From the NCBI RefSeq assembly GCF_025154015.1, contig NZ_JAOAMV010000001.1, positions 558,001 to 622,000 on the forward strand: 64,000 bases of DNA, given 5' to 3'. Below the pieces are notes generated by a model that saw only the letters and a list, made by a program, of their open reading frames with translations, was not told the DNA's origin and made no database searches. Of this stretch, positions 54,077-63,285 are shown in pieces. The position numbers and the translations under genes are program-made. Positions within the stretch are counted from its first letter, which is position 1. Each line of letters starts with the position of its first letter. Origin of the DNA: Tsuneonella litorea. Lineage in GTDB: Bacteria; Pseudomonadota; Alphaproteobacteria; Sphingomonadales; Sphingomonadaceae.

Positions 54077-54576
54077 GCGACGCGCTTGCCCCCGAACTGA
54101 CCGTCACGCGCGCCGACTATGCCGACCCGGCGGATGCCGCGGCGGTGGTCGACCTGCTGGACGCCTATGCCCGCGATCCGATGGGCGGGGGCGAGCCGCT
54201 GGCGGGCGAGGTGCGCGCGCGCCTCGTCGAGCGGCTCGCCGCGCATCCCGGCGCGTTCTCGCTGATCGCGCGGGTGGACGGCGAACCGGTGGGCCTCGCC
54301 AACTGCCTGACCGGGTTCTCGACTTTCGCCGCGCGCCCGCTGGTCAACGTGCACGACGTGGCCGTGCTGCCTGGCCACCGCGGAAAGGGCATCGGCAAGG
54401 CCCTGTTTGCCGCGATCGAGGCCGAGGCGAAGGCGCGCGGCGCCTGCAAGGTCACGCTCGAGGTCCTGTCGGGCAACGCGTCGGCGATCGCGCTCTACTC
54501 CGCGCTCGGCTACGGCCAGTATGCGCTTGATCCCGCGATGGGGAACGCCCAGTTCTGGGAGAAGAAGCTGCCATGA
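54073..54576 (+). CDS. GNAT-family N-acetyltransferase
   Basis: A 167-residue acetyltransferase. The acetyl-CoA binding motif is VHDVAVLPGHRGKGIGKALF, followed by GACKVTLEVLSGNASAIALYSALGY. The GTG overlaps the upstream stop (GTGA), and its stop overlaps the A-type carrier start, so it is part of the suf transcription unit; its substrate and link to cluster assembly are unknown. Confidence 0.88.
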   Translation: MSDALAPELTVTRADYADPADAAAVVDLLDAYARDPMGGGEPLAGEVRARLVERLAAHPGAFSLIARVDGEPVGLANCLTGFSTFAARPLVNVHDVAVLPGHRGKGIGKALFAAIEAEAKARGACKVTLEVLSGNASAIALYSALGYGQYALDPAMGNAQFWEKKLP

Positions 54577-54929
54577 CCGACACACCGATCCGCAAGCGCC
54601 CCGCCGCCGTGATCCTCACCCCCGCCGCCGAGGCGCGGGTGGCCGCGCTGATGGCGAAGGCGCCGCAGGGCGCAATCGGGGTCAAGCTGTCGACCCCGCG
54701 GCGGGGCTGCTCGGGCCTTGCCTACTCGGTCGACTACGTGACCGAGGAAGCGAAGTTCGACGAGAAGATCGAAACCCCGGGCGGCACCTTCTACATCGAC
54801 GGCGCCAGCGTGCTCTATCTCGTCGGCAGCACGATGGATTGGGTCGAGGACGATTTCACCGCCGGGTTCGTGTTCGCCAATCCCAACGCCAAGGGCGCGT
54901 GCGGGTGCGGCGAGAGCTTCATGGTGTGA
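54573..54929 (+). CDS. sufA: A-type Fe-S carrier protein of the suf operon
   Basis: A 118-residue A-type carrier with cluster Cys46 in RRGCSGLAY and Cys110/Cys112 in GACGCGESFMV. It would receive clusters from SufBCD and deliver them. It ends the suf operon; its ATG overlaps the acetyltransferase stop. No terminator is obvious in the 33 bp before the convergent lipoprotein gene. Confidence 0.93.
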   Translation: MTDTPIRKRPAAVILTPAAEARVAALMAKAPQGAIGVKLSTPRRGCSGLAYSVDYVTEEAKFDEKIETPGGTFYIDGASVLYLVGSTMDWVEDDFTAGFVFANPNAKGACGCGESFMV

Positions 54930-54962
54930 ACCCCGCCGGGGCCCGCGACCCGGCGGCGGCGC

Positions 54963-55379
54963 CTACTTCCCGAGCGCCCTGACGCAGGCCGCGCGGTCGA
55001 CATCGAGCCCATCGCTTGCCCGCCGTGCATCGACATAGGTCGCAGTCGGCGTCGCCCCCGCGCTCGGCGGGTAGAGGTAGACGTCGAGGACGCACGCCTC
55101 GCCCGAGAACTGCAGCTTCCTGGCGTCGCCTTCCCACACGTCGAGCCGCGCAGGTCCGAAGCGTCGTTGCAAGGCGGCGCTGTCGGCGCCGATCACCCCT
55201 TCGAGGCCCGGCATGTTCATCACCCGTGCCGGCCGGAAACCGCCCGCCGGTGGAGGCGCCGGCCTGGTCGCCGGGACCGCCGCGACGCGCGCGGGCGCAG
55301 GGGTCGAGGCAACCGGTGTGCCGGTGGTCGGTCCGCAGGCAGCGAGCGCGAGCGGAAGAAGATAGGCGAGACGGTTCAA
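54963..55379 (-). CDS. Putative lipoprotein
   Basis: A 138-residue protein with a lipobox LALAAC (Cys15), a Pro/Ala/Thr-rich linker and a C-terminal domain (about 66-138) with LQRRFGPARLDVWEGDARKLQF, ACVLDVYLYP and a terminal Cys pair (ACVLD, AACVRA). The TTG start overlaps the stop of the upstream EI24 gene (TTGA), the reason it was chosen. No named family. Confidence 0.65.
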   Translation of the reverse strand: MNRLAYLLPLALAACGPTTGTPVASTPAPARVAAVPATRPAPPPAGGFRPARVMNMPGLEGVIGADSAALQRRFGPARLDVWEGDARKLQFSGEACVLDVYLYPPSAGATPTATYVDARRASDGLDVDRAACVRALGK

Positions 55380-56074
55380 GGCTGATCGGTTCCGGGTTGG
55401 CGTTTGCGTGACTGGACGAGGTGGGTTGCCGCCGCCGCCCCCAGCACCGGGGCGAGCAGGTTGGCGAATGGCACCAGCAGCAACGCGGAAACGATCCCGC
55501 CAAGCGCGAAGCGTGTCAAGCCGGACAGCGGCAAAGCGTCCGCGTCCGACGCCCGATGCCGCAGCCAGGCCATGTCCATCAGCTCGCGCCCGAGCAGCCA
55601 GCCGTTGACCGCCCAGAACAGGATCGGCGTCCCGATCCCGGTCGCCAGCAGGAGGACCGCGACCGGCAGCGCCAGCGCGTTGACGAGAATCGCGCGCGCG
55701 ATCCCTTTCAAGGCGTTGCGGGCGTCCTGCGCGAACGACAGCGTGCGGGCGCTTGCCGCCGCGGCGGGATAGTTGCGCGCCTCGACCGCAAGTACCACTT
55801 CGTCCGCGAAGAACTGCAGCACCGCCAGCGCGACGATGCGGAAGCCGAGCCACCCTGCCAGCACCGTCAGCACCATCGCGGCGAGCGCCGACAGCTCGGC
55901 GCTGAACGCGACCTCGAGCGAGACCAGCCAGCGATGGAGCGCCAAAAGGCCCGCACCGCCGGCCACGACGAAGATCGCCAGGGTCACCGCCATGCTTTTC
56001 GCCAGCACCGCGAGTACGCGGCGGTCGCCGAGCTGGCCGAGAGCGAGCGCGAAAGCGTGAGGGACCCGGATCAT
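55376..56074 (-). CDS. EI24/CysZ-like membrane protein
   Basis: A 232-residue protein with about four to five helices, including AVTLAIFVVAGGAGLLALHRWLV, an internal GIGTPILFWAVNGWLLGRELMDM motif and a FALGGIVSALLLVPFANLLAPVLGAAAATHLV end, the EI24 family pattern (includes sulfate transporter CysZ). Substrate unknown. ATG at 56074 follows a TAGGAG site. Divergent from the kinase gene. Confidence 0.8.
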   Translation of the reverse strand: MIRVPHAFALALGQLGDRRVLAVLAKSMAVTLAIFVVAGGAGLLALHRWLVSLEVAFSAELSALAAMVLTVLAGWLGFRIVALAVLQFFADEVVLAVEARNYPAAAASARTLSFAQDARNALKGIARAILVNALALPVAVLLLATGIGTPILFWAVNGWLLGRELMDMAWLRHRASDADALPLSGLTRFALGGIVSALLLVPFANLLAPVLGAAAATHLVQSRKRQPGTDQP

Positions 56075-56158
56075 ATCCCGACTCCTACCGCTTGGACTCG
56101 CGGGCACAAGCGGCTAGGCGCGCCGGGATTTTCGCTTTCGTAATCCAAGGATACCCGA

Positions 56159-57163
56159 GTGACCGATACCCGCCCCGAGACGCGTTACGATGTGATCGCG
56201 ATCGGCAACGCCATCGTCGACGTGATGGCCGCCTGCGACGACGCCACGATCGAGCGGCTTTCGCTCAACAAGGGCGGGATGACCCTCGTCGACGCCGAGG
56301 GCGCCGCGCGGCTTTACGACGCGATGGGGCCGGCGAAGGAGATTTCCGGCGGTTCGGCCGCGAACACGCTCGCGGGCCTCGCGGCGCTCGGCAGCCGGTG
56401 CGCGTTCATCGGCCAGGTCGCCGACGACCAGTTCGGCAAGGTCTTCGCGCACGACATCCGCGCGGGCGGGATCGATTTCGACACCCCGGCGCGTGCGGCC
56501 GAGCCGCCGACCGCCCAGTGCCTGATCTTCGTCACCCCGGATGCGCAGCGCACGATGAACACCTTTCTCGGCGCCAGCCAGTACCTGCCGGCCGCCGCGC
56601 TCGACGAGGACGCGATCGCCGCGGCGAAAATCCTCTACCTCGAAGGGTACCTGTGGGACCCGGAAGAACCGCGGGCTGCGATGCGCCGGGCGATCGATGC
56701 CGCCCGACGGGCGGAGCGCGAAGTGGCCTTCACGCTCAGCGAGGTCTTCGTCATCGACCGTCACGGCGACGACTTCCGCGCGCTGATTGACGAGGGGCTG
56801 ATCGACGTGCTGTTCGCCAACCACACCGAACTCGCGGCGCTGACCGGCGAGAGCGACCTCGAATCGGGAATCGCAGCGCTGGCGGGCAAGGTGCCGACCC
56901 TGGTCGTCACCTGCAGCGCCGACGGGGCCGTGGCGGTGCGCGGCGCGGAACGGGCGCGCACCGACGCCTTGCCGACCAGGGTCGTCGACACCACCGGAGC
57001 GGGCGACCTGTTCGCCGCGGGCTTCCTCCACGGGCACGTCAACGGCGAACCGCTCGAAACCTGCCTCCGGCGCGGCGCGATCTGCGCGGCCGAGATCATC
57101 AGCCACTACGGTGCGCGGCCGGAAGCGGACCTCAGGGCGCTGATGGCGGAAAAGCTGGGCTAG
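56159..57163 (+). CDS. PfkB-family sugar/adenosine kinase
   Basis: A 334-residue ribokinase-fold kinase: N-terminal YDVIAIGNAIVDVMA, GGSAANTLAGLAALG (PfkB signature 1), and VVDTTGAGDLFAAGFLHG (signature 2 with the catalytic Asp). It is most similar in feel to the adenosine/inosine kinase group of alphaproteobacteria, but the substrate is not settled. Starts at GTG with AAGGAT upstream. Stop overlaps the convergent LuxR-like gene by 4 bp. Confidence 0.88.
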   Translation: MTDTRPETRYDVIAIGNAIVDVMAACDDATIERLSLNKGGMTLVDAEGAARLYDAMGPAKEISGGSAANTLAGLAALGSRCAFIGQVADDQFGKVFAHDIRAGGIDFDTPARAAEPPTAQCLIFVTPDAQRTMNTFLGASQYLPAAALDEDAIAAAKILYLEGYLWDPEEPRAAMRRAIDAARRAEREVAFTLSEVFVIDRHGDDFRALIDEGLIDVLFANHTELAALTGESDLESGIAALAGKVPTLVVTCSADGAVAVRGAERARTDALPTRVVDTTGAGDLFAAGFLHGHVNGEPLETCLRRGAICAAEIISHYGARPEADLRALMAEKLG

Positions 57164-57645
57164 GCGGTCGCGCGGCTCCTCTCGGCCGCGATCGGTTCGA
57201 TCAGGTCGTCGAGGAACAGCGCCATCAGGCCTGATTGTCCGCCCACCCCCGCCTTTGCATAGACCTGGCTGAGCTGCGAGCGGACGGTGCCTTGCGCGGC
57301 ACCGCGCAGGCGCGCGATCTCGGCGATCGGGCAACCCTTGAGCGCGAACAGCGCCACTTCGGTTTCGGCGGCCGAGAGGTTCCATTCGGCGAAACGGTCG
57401 CGCATGATCGCGCTCAATGCGCCGCGTGCTGCGGCGAGCGCGCGATCGCGGCGATGCGCCTCGGCATGAAGGGTGCGCAACGTCATCGCGGCCCAGGCGA
57501 TGCCGGCGAGCAGCGCCAGACCGACAATGATGTCGACCGGGGCGTATCCCTCGGCCGCTCCGTCGTAGATGAAATACGCGGCGGCCAGCGCCTGGAGCGC
57601 CAGCACCGCGAACGCCGCAATTTCCTGTCTGCCGCGCCCGGACAT
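57160..57645 (-). CDS. Membrane-anchored LuxR-type HTH regulator
   Basis: A 161-residue protein: two predicted membrane helices (about 8-27 and 36-54), a basic helix, and a LuxR/GerE-like DNA-binding domain (about 88-148) with LSAAETEVALFALKGCPIAEIARLRGAAQGTVRSQLSQVYAKAGV. No receiver domain or autoinducer domain. An AGGAG site is at 8 nt. It is divergent from the COG4705 membrane gene, 95 bp away, its likely target. Confidence 0.82.
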   Translation of the reverse strand: MSGRGRQEIAAFAVLALQALAAAYFIYDGAAEGYAPVDIIVGLALLAGIAWAAMTLRTLHAEAHRRDRALAAARGALSAIMRDRFAEWNLSAAETEVALFALKGCPIAEIARLRGAAQGTVRSQLSQVYAKAGVGGQSGLMALFLDDLIEPIAAERSRATA

Positions 57646-57740
57646 GTCCGCTCCTGCTTGAAACCGTTCCGATAAGCGCGTGCTTATGGGCAATCGCACG
57701 CGTGAATCCTAGCTGCGGCGTTCCGGACTGAGGAGCGACC

Positions 57741-58532
57741 ATGAGGAACGAATTGCGCGATACGCTGACCAAGGTCCCGGCGGTGACGCTGGGGTTCTGG
57801 ATCATCAAGATCCTCGCCACGACCTTCGGCGAAACGATGGGCGACACGGTCAGCATGAGCTGGCTGGGCGAGACCACCGCCAGGGCGGGGCAGCTCGGGA
57901 TCGACGGATACCTCGTCGGCACGGCGATCTTCGGTCTCGCGCTGGCGCTGCTGGTCGCCGCGCAGATCAGGGCGAGCCGATTCCACCCGTTTCTCTACTG
58001 GACGACGATCATCGCCTCGACCACCGCGGGCACCACGCTGGCCGATTTCGCCACGCGCTCGCTCGGCATCGGCTACCCGGGCGGTTCGCTGATGCTTCTG
58101 TCGCTGGTGCTCATTGCGCTGTTCGTCTGGCATCGCGCGATGGGGTCGGTTTCGGTCAGTTCGATCCACGAGCCGCGCGCCGAGGTCTACTACTGGCTCA
58201 CGATCACCTTCTCGCAGACGCTCGGCACCGCGCTCGGCGACTGGGTCGCCGACGGCGCGCTCGGGTACGCCGGCGCGGCGGCGATTTTCGGCGGGGCGCT
58301 CGCGCTCGTCGCGGCCGCGTACTTGCGCACCCGCATCAGCCACGTTGCGCTGTTCTGGGTCGCGTTCATCCTCACCCGCCCGCTCGGCGCGGTGGTCGGC
58401 GACTTCCTGGACAAGCCGGTTTCGCACGGCGGGCTCGAATTGAGCCGCGCGGCGTCCTCTGCGGCGCTGGCGGGGGCGATCCTGCTCCTGGTCCTGATCG
58501 TGCCCCAGCGCGCCGGCCGGGTCGGCCGCTGA
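57741..58532 (+). CDS. COG4705-type membrane protein with four internal repeats
   Basis: A 263-residue protein with about eight helices. A motif T-x-G-x-x-x-(G/A)-D recurs four times: TTFGETMGD (27-35), STTAGTTLAD (93-102), FSQTLGTALGD (157-167), LTRPLGAVVGD (211-221). This looks like a four-fold repeat protein. COG4705 members have been linked to manganese and acid stress in other bacteria; I am unsure. It faces a LuxR-type regulator. Confidence 0.78.
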   Translation: MRNELRDTLTKVPAVTLGFWIIKILATTFGETMGDTVSMSWLGETTARAGQLGIDGYLVGTAIFGLALALLVAAQIRASRFHPFLYWTTIIASTTAGTTLADFATRSLGIGYPGGSLMLLSLVLIALFVWHRAMGSVSVSSIHEPRAEVYYWLTITFSQTLGTALGDWVADGALGYAGAAAIFGGALALVAAAYLRTRISHVALFWVAFILTRPLGAVVGDFLDKPVSHGGLELSRAASSAALAGAILLLVLIVPQRAGRVGR

Positions 58533-58536
58533 CGGG

Positions 58537-59370
58537 TCAGACCGCCGGCGCGGCGTCGCGAACGCGTCGGCCCTCGCCGCTTGCCGGTGCGGCGCGCCAC
58601 CCCAGCCACGCGGCCCCGCCGCCGAGCAAGGCCGCCGCTGTAAGCGTCACGAACGCGGGTATCGCGGCATAGGCGCGGAAAAGGTCTCCGAGCGCCTTGT
58701 TTCCAGGCACGGTCCACATGACGACCGCCTGCGTCATCATAAACGCCGCCGCGACCAGCCACGGTGCACCGTGCCGGCGATTGCGAAAGTAGAGTGCCAG
58801 CGCGAATGCCGTCATCAGCAGGTCGCCGATCAGGATTTCGTCGAACACGGCCTGCGGTCCCTGGCTGTCGATCACGTTGAGCCACGGAAGGTACCGGTCG
58901 ATCACCCGGCTGAACGGCGATTCGAACAGGATCATCGGGGTGGCCAGCATATACCCGGCGTGCAGCCGCACGGTCCGGCGGTGGCGCAGCGCCTGGTAAT
59001 AAAGCGTGAGATAGGCCGCGATCGCGATCGCCATGCCGACGCCGAACGAGGGGCCGGCATAGAGGATGAAATCGTCCTCCCTGGCCGCAAAGCGCGCTGC
59101 GGCGTGGTTGATGATCATCATCAGCCCCACGATCAGCAACGGGAACAGCACGAAGCTCGCAAGGCCGATCGTGCGGTGCAGGGCGTTCATCCGCCGCTGG
59201 ATGGAGACGACCTGGACGATCAGCAGCGCGAGCCAGGTCATCGCGGTCATCGCGTGAACATGGAAAGCGAGCGGGACGTTTCCGATCGGCGCGAAATAGC
59301 TCGCCCAGAACCCGGCGAGGATGACGAGCAAGACGCCCGCGACGTAGTAATGGGCATGGCGATACGGCAC
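58537..59370 (-). CDS. Multi-span membrane protein of unknown function
   Basis: A 277-residue protein with seven predicted helices. His residues lie at helix ends: FHVHAMTAMTWLALL, ALHRTIGLASFVLF, RTVRLHAGYMLATP, a pattern seen in haem- or metal-binding membrane proteins (resembling DUF2306-type cytochrome-like families, tentative). It lies 4 bp from the convergent COG4705 gene. Confidence 0.6.
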   Translation of the reverse strand: MPYRHAHYYVAGVLLVILAGFWASYFAPIGNVPLAFHVHAMTAMTWLALLIVQVVSIQRRMNALHRTIGLASFVLFPLLIVGLMMIINHAAARFAAREDDFILYAGPSFGVGMAIAIAAYLTLYYQALRHRRTVRLHAGYMLATPMILFESPFSRVIDRYLPWLNVIDSQGPQAVFDEILIGDLLMTAFALALYFRNRRHGAPWLVAAAFMMTQAVVMWTVPGNKALGDLFRAYAAIPAFVTLTAAALLGGGAAWLGWRAAPASGEGRRVRDAAPAV

Positions 59371-59438
59371 GGCAGTTCCCTCCCCCCGGAGTTCCGCGAC
59401 CGCCGGGGGAGGCTATCAGGCGCGAATCGACGCGTCCA

Positions 59439-60734
59439 CTAGCCCACGGCTTCCGCCTCGCGCGCGGCTTCGCGCCACCCGATGTCCCGGCGGCAGAAGA
59501 GGCTTGGCGCTTCGATCGCGTCGACCGCGGCGTAGGCGCGCTCCCGCGCTTCTCGGACCGTGGCGCCCATCGCGGTGACGTTGAGCACGCGGCCGCCGCT
59601 GGCGACGAGGTCGCCGGCAGACCTGGCGGTGCCCGCCTGAAACACCTTCGCGCCGTTCGCCTCGGCATCGCCGAGGTCGATCGCGCCGCCCTTCGCTGGA
59701 GTGCCCGGATAGCCTTCGGCCGCCATCACCACCGTCAGCGCGACATCCTTGCGCATCCTGACCGGCTGGACGCGCGAAAGGCGGTTCTGGGCGCAGGCGA
59801 GCAGCAATTCGCCGAGGTCGTCCTCGAGCCGCATCATCAGCACCTGGCATTCCGGGTCGCCGAAGCGGCAGTTGTATTCGACGAGCTTGGGTCCCTCGCG
59901 CGTCAGCATCAGCCCGGCGAAGAGCACGCCCGAATACGGCATTCCCGCGTCCGCGAGCGCGCGCACGGTCGGCGCGACGATCCGCTCGATCACCTCGCCG
60001 CGCAGCAGCGGGGTAAGCACGCGCGCGGGGGAATAAGCGCCCATGCCGCCGGTGTTGGGGCCGGTGTCGCCTTCGCCGACCCGCTTGTGATCCTGCGCGC
60101 TGCCGAACGCGAGCACGCTGGCACCGTCGGTGAGCGCGAAGAAGCTCACTTCCTCGCCCTCCATGAACTCCTCGATCACGACCTCGGCGCCCGCGTCTCC
60201 GAAGCCGCCGCCGAACATGTCCGCGAGCGCCGCCTCGGCCTCTTCGAGCGTATCTGCGATCACCACGCCCTTGCCCGCGGCGAGCCCATCGGCCTTGAGC
60301 ACGTAGGGCGGGGTGAAGTTCTCCAGCGCCGCCGCGGCGTTGGCGAGCGAGGTCGCCCGGACGTACCCCGCGGTGGGGATGCCGGCCTTCTGGCACAGAT
60401 CCTTGGTGAATCCCTTGCTCCCCTCGAGCTGCGCGGCCTCCTTGCCGGGCCCGAACACGTCGAAGCCTTCGGCGCGCAGCGAATCGGCGAGCCCGTCGAC
60501 CAGCGGCGCCTCGGGCCCGATCACAACGAGGCCGATCCGCCTTTCCTCGCAGAAGCGGACGACGGCGGCGTGGTCGGCGGCGTCGAGCGCGACAAGGTCG
60601 GCGTGGCGTTCGATCCCCGGGTTGCCCGGCGCGGCGTAGAGCCTATCTCCCTCGTCCGAGAGCAGCCGGGATTGCGCGAGCTTCCATGCCAGCGCATGTT
60701 CGCGCCCGCCGCTGCCCAGCAAAAGGATGTTCAT
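59439..60734 (-). CDS. purD: Phosphoribosylamine-glycine ligase
   Basis: A 431-residue ATP-grasp enzyme, second step of purine synthesis. Blocks: [72 protein letters not shown] and an [11 protein letters not shown] turn. GGGAG precedes the ATG at 60734. Its start codon overlaps the divergent xseA start: both use the palindrome CATG (60732-60735). Confidence 0.96.
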   Translation of the reverse strand: MNILLLGSGGREHALAWKLAQSRLLSDEGDRLYAAPGNPGIERHADLVALDAADHAAVVRFCEERRIGLVVIGPEAPLVDGLADSLRAEGFDVFGPGKEAAQLEGSKGFTKDLCQKAGIPTAGYVRATSLANAAAALENFTPPYVLKADGLAAGKGVVIADTLEEAEAALADMFGGGFGDAGAEVVIEEFMEGEEVSFFALTDGASVLAFGSAQDHKRVGEGDTGPNTGGMGAYSPARVLTPLLRGEVIERIVAPTVRALADAGMPYSGVLFAGLMLTREGPKLVEYNCRFGDPECQVLMMRLEDDLGELLLACAQNRLSRVQPVRMRKDVALTVVMAAEGYPGTPAKGGAIDLGDAEANGAKVFQAGTARSAGDLVASGGRVLNVTAMGATVREARERAYAAVDAIEAPSLFCRRDIGWREAAREAEAVG

Positions 60735-62139
60735 GCCCGCTCCCGATTTCGATGCCGAAGGTAACCGTGCGGGGCTGGTAGCGAAGGGGCGGGCCGGGGA
60801 CAACGCCGAGCCGCTCACGGTGTCCGAACTGTCCGGCCTGCTCAAGCGCACGGTCGAGGACCGCTTTGGATTCGTCCGCCTGCGCGGCGAGCTGTCGGGC
60901 GTGAAGCGCGCCGCCTCGGGCCATCTCTACTGCTGCCTCAAGGACGACAAGGCGGTGATCGACGGGGTCATGTGGCGCGGGAGCGCCGAGCGACTGGCGT
61001 TCGTGCCCGAGGACGGGCTCGAAGTCGTCGCCAGCGGCAAGCTGACGACGTATCCGGGCCGCTCGAAATACCAGGTCGTGATCGACAACCTCGAACTCGC
61101 GGGCGAGGGCGCGCTGCTCGCGCTGCTCGAGAAAACGCGCCAGCGGCTTGCCGCCGAAGGGCTGTTCGCGCCGGAACGCAAGCGACCGCTGCCGTACCTG
61201 CCGGCGACGATCGGGGTCGTCACTTCGCCCACCGGGGCGGTGATTCGCGACATCCTTCACCGCCTGGCGGACCGGTTTCCGAGCCGCGTCGTGGTCTGGC
61301 CGGTGCTCGTCCAGGGGCAGGGCGCGGCCGACCAGGTCGCCGCCGCGGTGCGCGGGTTCTCGGCGCTGCCCGCGGGGCACGCACTGCGCCCCGACCTGCT
61401 GATCGTCGCGCGCGGCGGCGGATCGATCGAGGACCTGTGGAGCTTTAACGAGGAAGTCGTCGTGCGCGCGATCGCCGCCTCGACGATCCCGACGATCAGC
61501 GCGGTCGGGCACGAGACCGACACCACGCTTGCGGATTTCGCCGCCGATCGCCGCGCGCCGACGCCGACCGCGGCTGCCGAGATGGCGGTACCGGTGCGGC
61601 GCGAACTCGCCGCGACGCTCGCCGACTTCGCGGTGCGCAAGCAACGCTGCGCGCTGCGCCCGGTGGAACTGGGTCGCGAACGGCTCGAGGCGCGAGTCCG
61701 GCGGATGCCGCGGATCGAGGCGCTGCTCGCCCCGCAGGCGCAGACGCTCGACGACCTCGCCGGGCGGCTGCGCCAGGGGCTGCGCGACCGGGCCGGCGCG
61801 GCGCGCGAGGCGCTGCAGCACGATCGCGCCCGGCTTTCCCCCGCGCTGCTGCGGCACCGCGTCGAGCGCGCGCAGGACCGGCTCGACGCGGCCAAGCGGC
61901 TGATGGACACGATCAATCCGAACAACCTGCTGCAGAAAGGCTATGTCCGGGTCACCGGCGCGGGGGGGCAGACGCTCGTCGATGCCTCCGCCGCCAAGGG
62001 CGAGGCCGCGCTGACGCTGCACTTCCGCGACGGGCCGCTCGAGGTGGCCCCACTCGCGGGGGCGCAGCACAAGCCGCGCCGGGTGCCGCCGGCGCGACGG
62101 GCGGAACCGCCCGCCGGTCAGGACGATTTGTTCGGGTGA
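60733..62139 (+). CDS. xseA: Exodeoxyribonuclease VII large subunit
   Basis: A 468-residue subunit of ExoVII. N-terminal OB fold: [31 protein letters not shown] and [16 protein letters not shown]; then [56 protein letters not shown]; long coiled helices and [11 protein letters not shown] follow. The ATG at 60733 has AAAGGA 6 nt upstream; one at 60727 does not. The small subunit xseB is not adjacent. Its start overlaps purD. Confidence 0.95.
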   Translation: MPAPDFDAEGNRAGLVAKGRAGDNAEPLTVSELSGLLKRTVEDRFGFVRLRGELSGVKRAASGHLYCCLKDDKAVIDGVMWRGSAERLAFVPEDGLEVVASGKLTTYPGRSKYQVVIDNLELAGEGALLALLEKTRQRLAAEGLFAPERKRPLPYLPATIGVVTSPTGAVIRDILHRLADRFPSRVVVWPVLVQGQGAADQVAAAVRGFSALPAGHALRPDLLIVARGGGSIEDLWSFNEEVVVRAIAASTIPTISAVGHETDTTLADFAADRRAPTPTAAAEMAVPVRRELAATLADFAVRKQRCALRPVELGRERLEARVRRMPRIEALLAPQAQTLDDLAGRLRQGLRDRAGAAREALQHDRARLSPALLRHRVERAQDRLDAAKRLMDTINPNNLLQKGYVRVTGAGGQTLVDASAAKGEAALTLHFRDGPLEVAPLAGAQHKPRRVPPARRAEPPAGQDDLFG

Positions 62140-62163
62140 GCGCGAGATGATAGAGGCGATGCC

Positions 62164-62364
62164 ATGCTGATGAATGCAAGCGATCGGGCGGCCCAACTGA
62201 TCTACGGGCCCAACGGGTTTCGCGTCATGCGGCCCGGCAACCACGTCGTCTGCGCGGCAAGCGGCGTTCCGGTGCCGCTCGAGGAACTGCGGTACTGGAG
62301 CGTGGAGCGGCAGGAGGCCTACGCCAGCGCCGAACTCGCAACGCGGAGGCTCATCTCCGGGTGA
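62164..62364 (+). CDS. DUF2093 family small protein
   Basis: A 66-residue protein with the alphaproteobacterial DUF2093 pattern AQLIYGPNGFRVMRPGNHVVCAASGVPVPLEELRYWSVERQEAYAS. The only Cys lies in VVCAAS. It begins 24 bp after xseA and overlaps the peptidase start by 4 bp (GTGA). Function unknown. Confidence 0.88.
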   Translation: MLMNASDRAAQLIYGPNGFRVMRPGNHVVCAASGVPVPLEELRYWSVERQEAYASAELATRRLISG

Positions 62365-63275
62365 AGCGTCGCGCGGTCGTAACCCTGTCGCTGGTCGTGG
62401 GTGCCTGCGTCCCGGCGGGCGCTCCGCCCGCGCCGGACAGCACCGCGATTGTCCAGCCGGTGCGCAAGCCGACCCCCGCGCCCACGCCCTCTGCCGCCGC
62501 GGTGCCCGCGCTCTCCGGCCCGAGCACGTTCGTGTTCGACGGACAGCTCACCCAGGGCGGCTGGATCCGCGGGCAGGCGCCCGCCGGCACCCGCAGCGCA
62601 AGCCTCGGCGACACGGCGCTTCGGCTCGACGCCGAGGGGCGGTTCTTCGCCGCGTTTGACCGCGATGCCGGCCCGTCGCAAACGCTGACCGCGCGGCTCG
62701 CCGACGGTCGCGTGGTCGAGAGCCCGCTGACGGTCAGCCCGCGGGCGTGGAACATCGAGCACATCGACGCCGCGCGCCTCCCGGGCGGGCCGACCGAGGC
62801 GTTCATGCGGATTCGCCGACCCGAACTGGCGCGCATTCGTGCCGCCCGCGCCACCGATCACGACGTCGATGGCTGGCGGCAGGCCTTCGTCTGGCCGGTC
62901 AAGGGGCGCATCTCGGGGCGGTTCGGCGCGCAGCGGATCTATCGCGGCGAGCCGGGTTCGTACCACTCGGGCCTCGACATCGCGCCTGGGGGTGGCACGC
63001 CTTACGTTGCGCCCGCCGACGGCATCGTCGTGCTGGCGGCGACCAGCCCGTTCTCGCTCGAGGGCAACCTGCTGATGATCGACCACGGCGGCGGGCTCAA
63101 CAGCGCGTTCCTGCACTCGGACCGGCTGGTGGTGAGCGAAGGGCAACGGGTCAAGCAGGGGCAGCTGCTCGGCTACGTCGGCGCGAGTGGGCGAACGACC
63201 GGGCCGCATCTTCACTGGTCGCTCGAATGGCAGGGCGCGCGGCTCGACCCGCTGCTGTTCCTCCCGCCGCAATAG
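62361..63275 (+). CDS. M23-family metallopeptidase (lipoprotein)
   Basis: A 304-residue protein with lipobox VVGAC (Cys16), a long Pro-rich and beta-rich middle (about 20-165), and a LytM domain (about 170-300) with zinc ligands in HSGLDIAPG and the catalytic HLHWSLEW, plus SPFSLEGNLLMIDHGGG. It would cut peptidoglycan cross-links or activate an amidase at the outer membrane. The N-terminal region is not the coiled coil seen in EnvC. Confidence 0.92.
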   Translation: MKRRAVVTLSLVVGACVPAGAPPAPDSTAIVQPVRKPTPAPTPSAAAVPALSGPSTFVFDGQLTQGGWIRGQAPAGTRSASLGDTALRLDAEGRFFAAFDRDAGPSQTLTARLADGRVVESPLTVSPRAWNIEHIDAARLPGGPTEAFMRIRRPELARIRAARATDHDVDGWRQAFVWPVKGRISGRFGAQRIYRGEPGSYHSGLDIAPGGGTPYVAPADGIVVLAATSPFSLEGNLLMIDHGGGLNSAFLHSDRLVVSEGQRVKQGQLLGYVGASGRTTGPHLHWSLEWQGARLDPLLFLPPQ

Positions 63276-63285
63276 GAAGGGCGGG

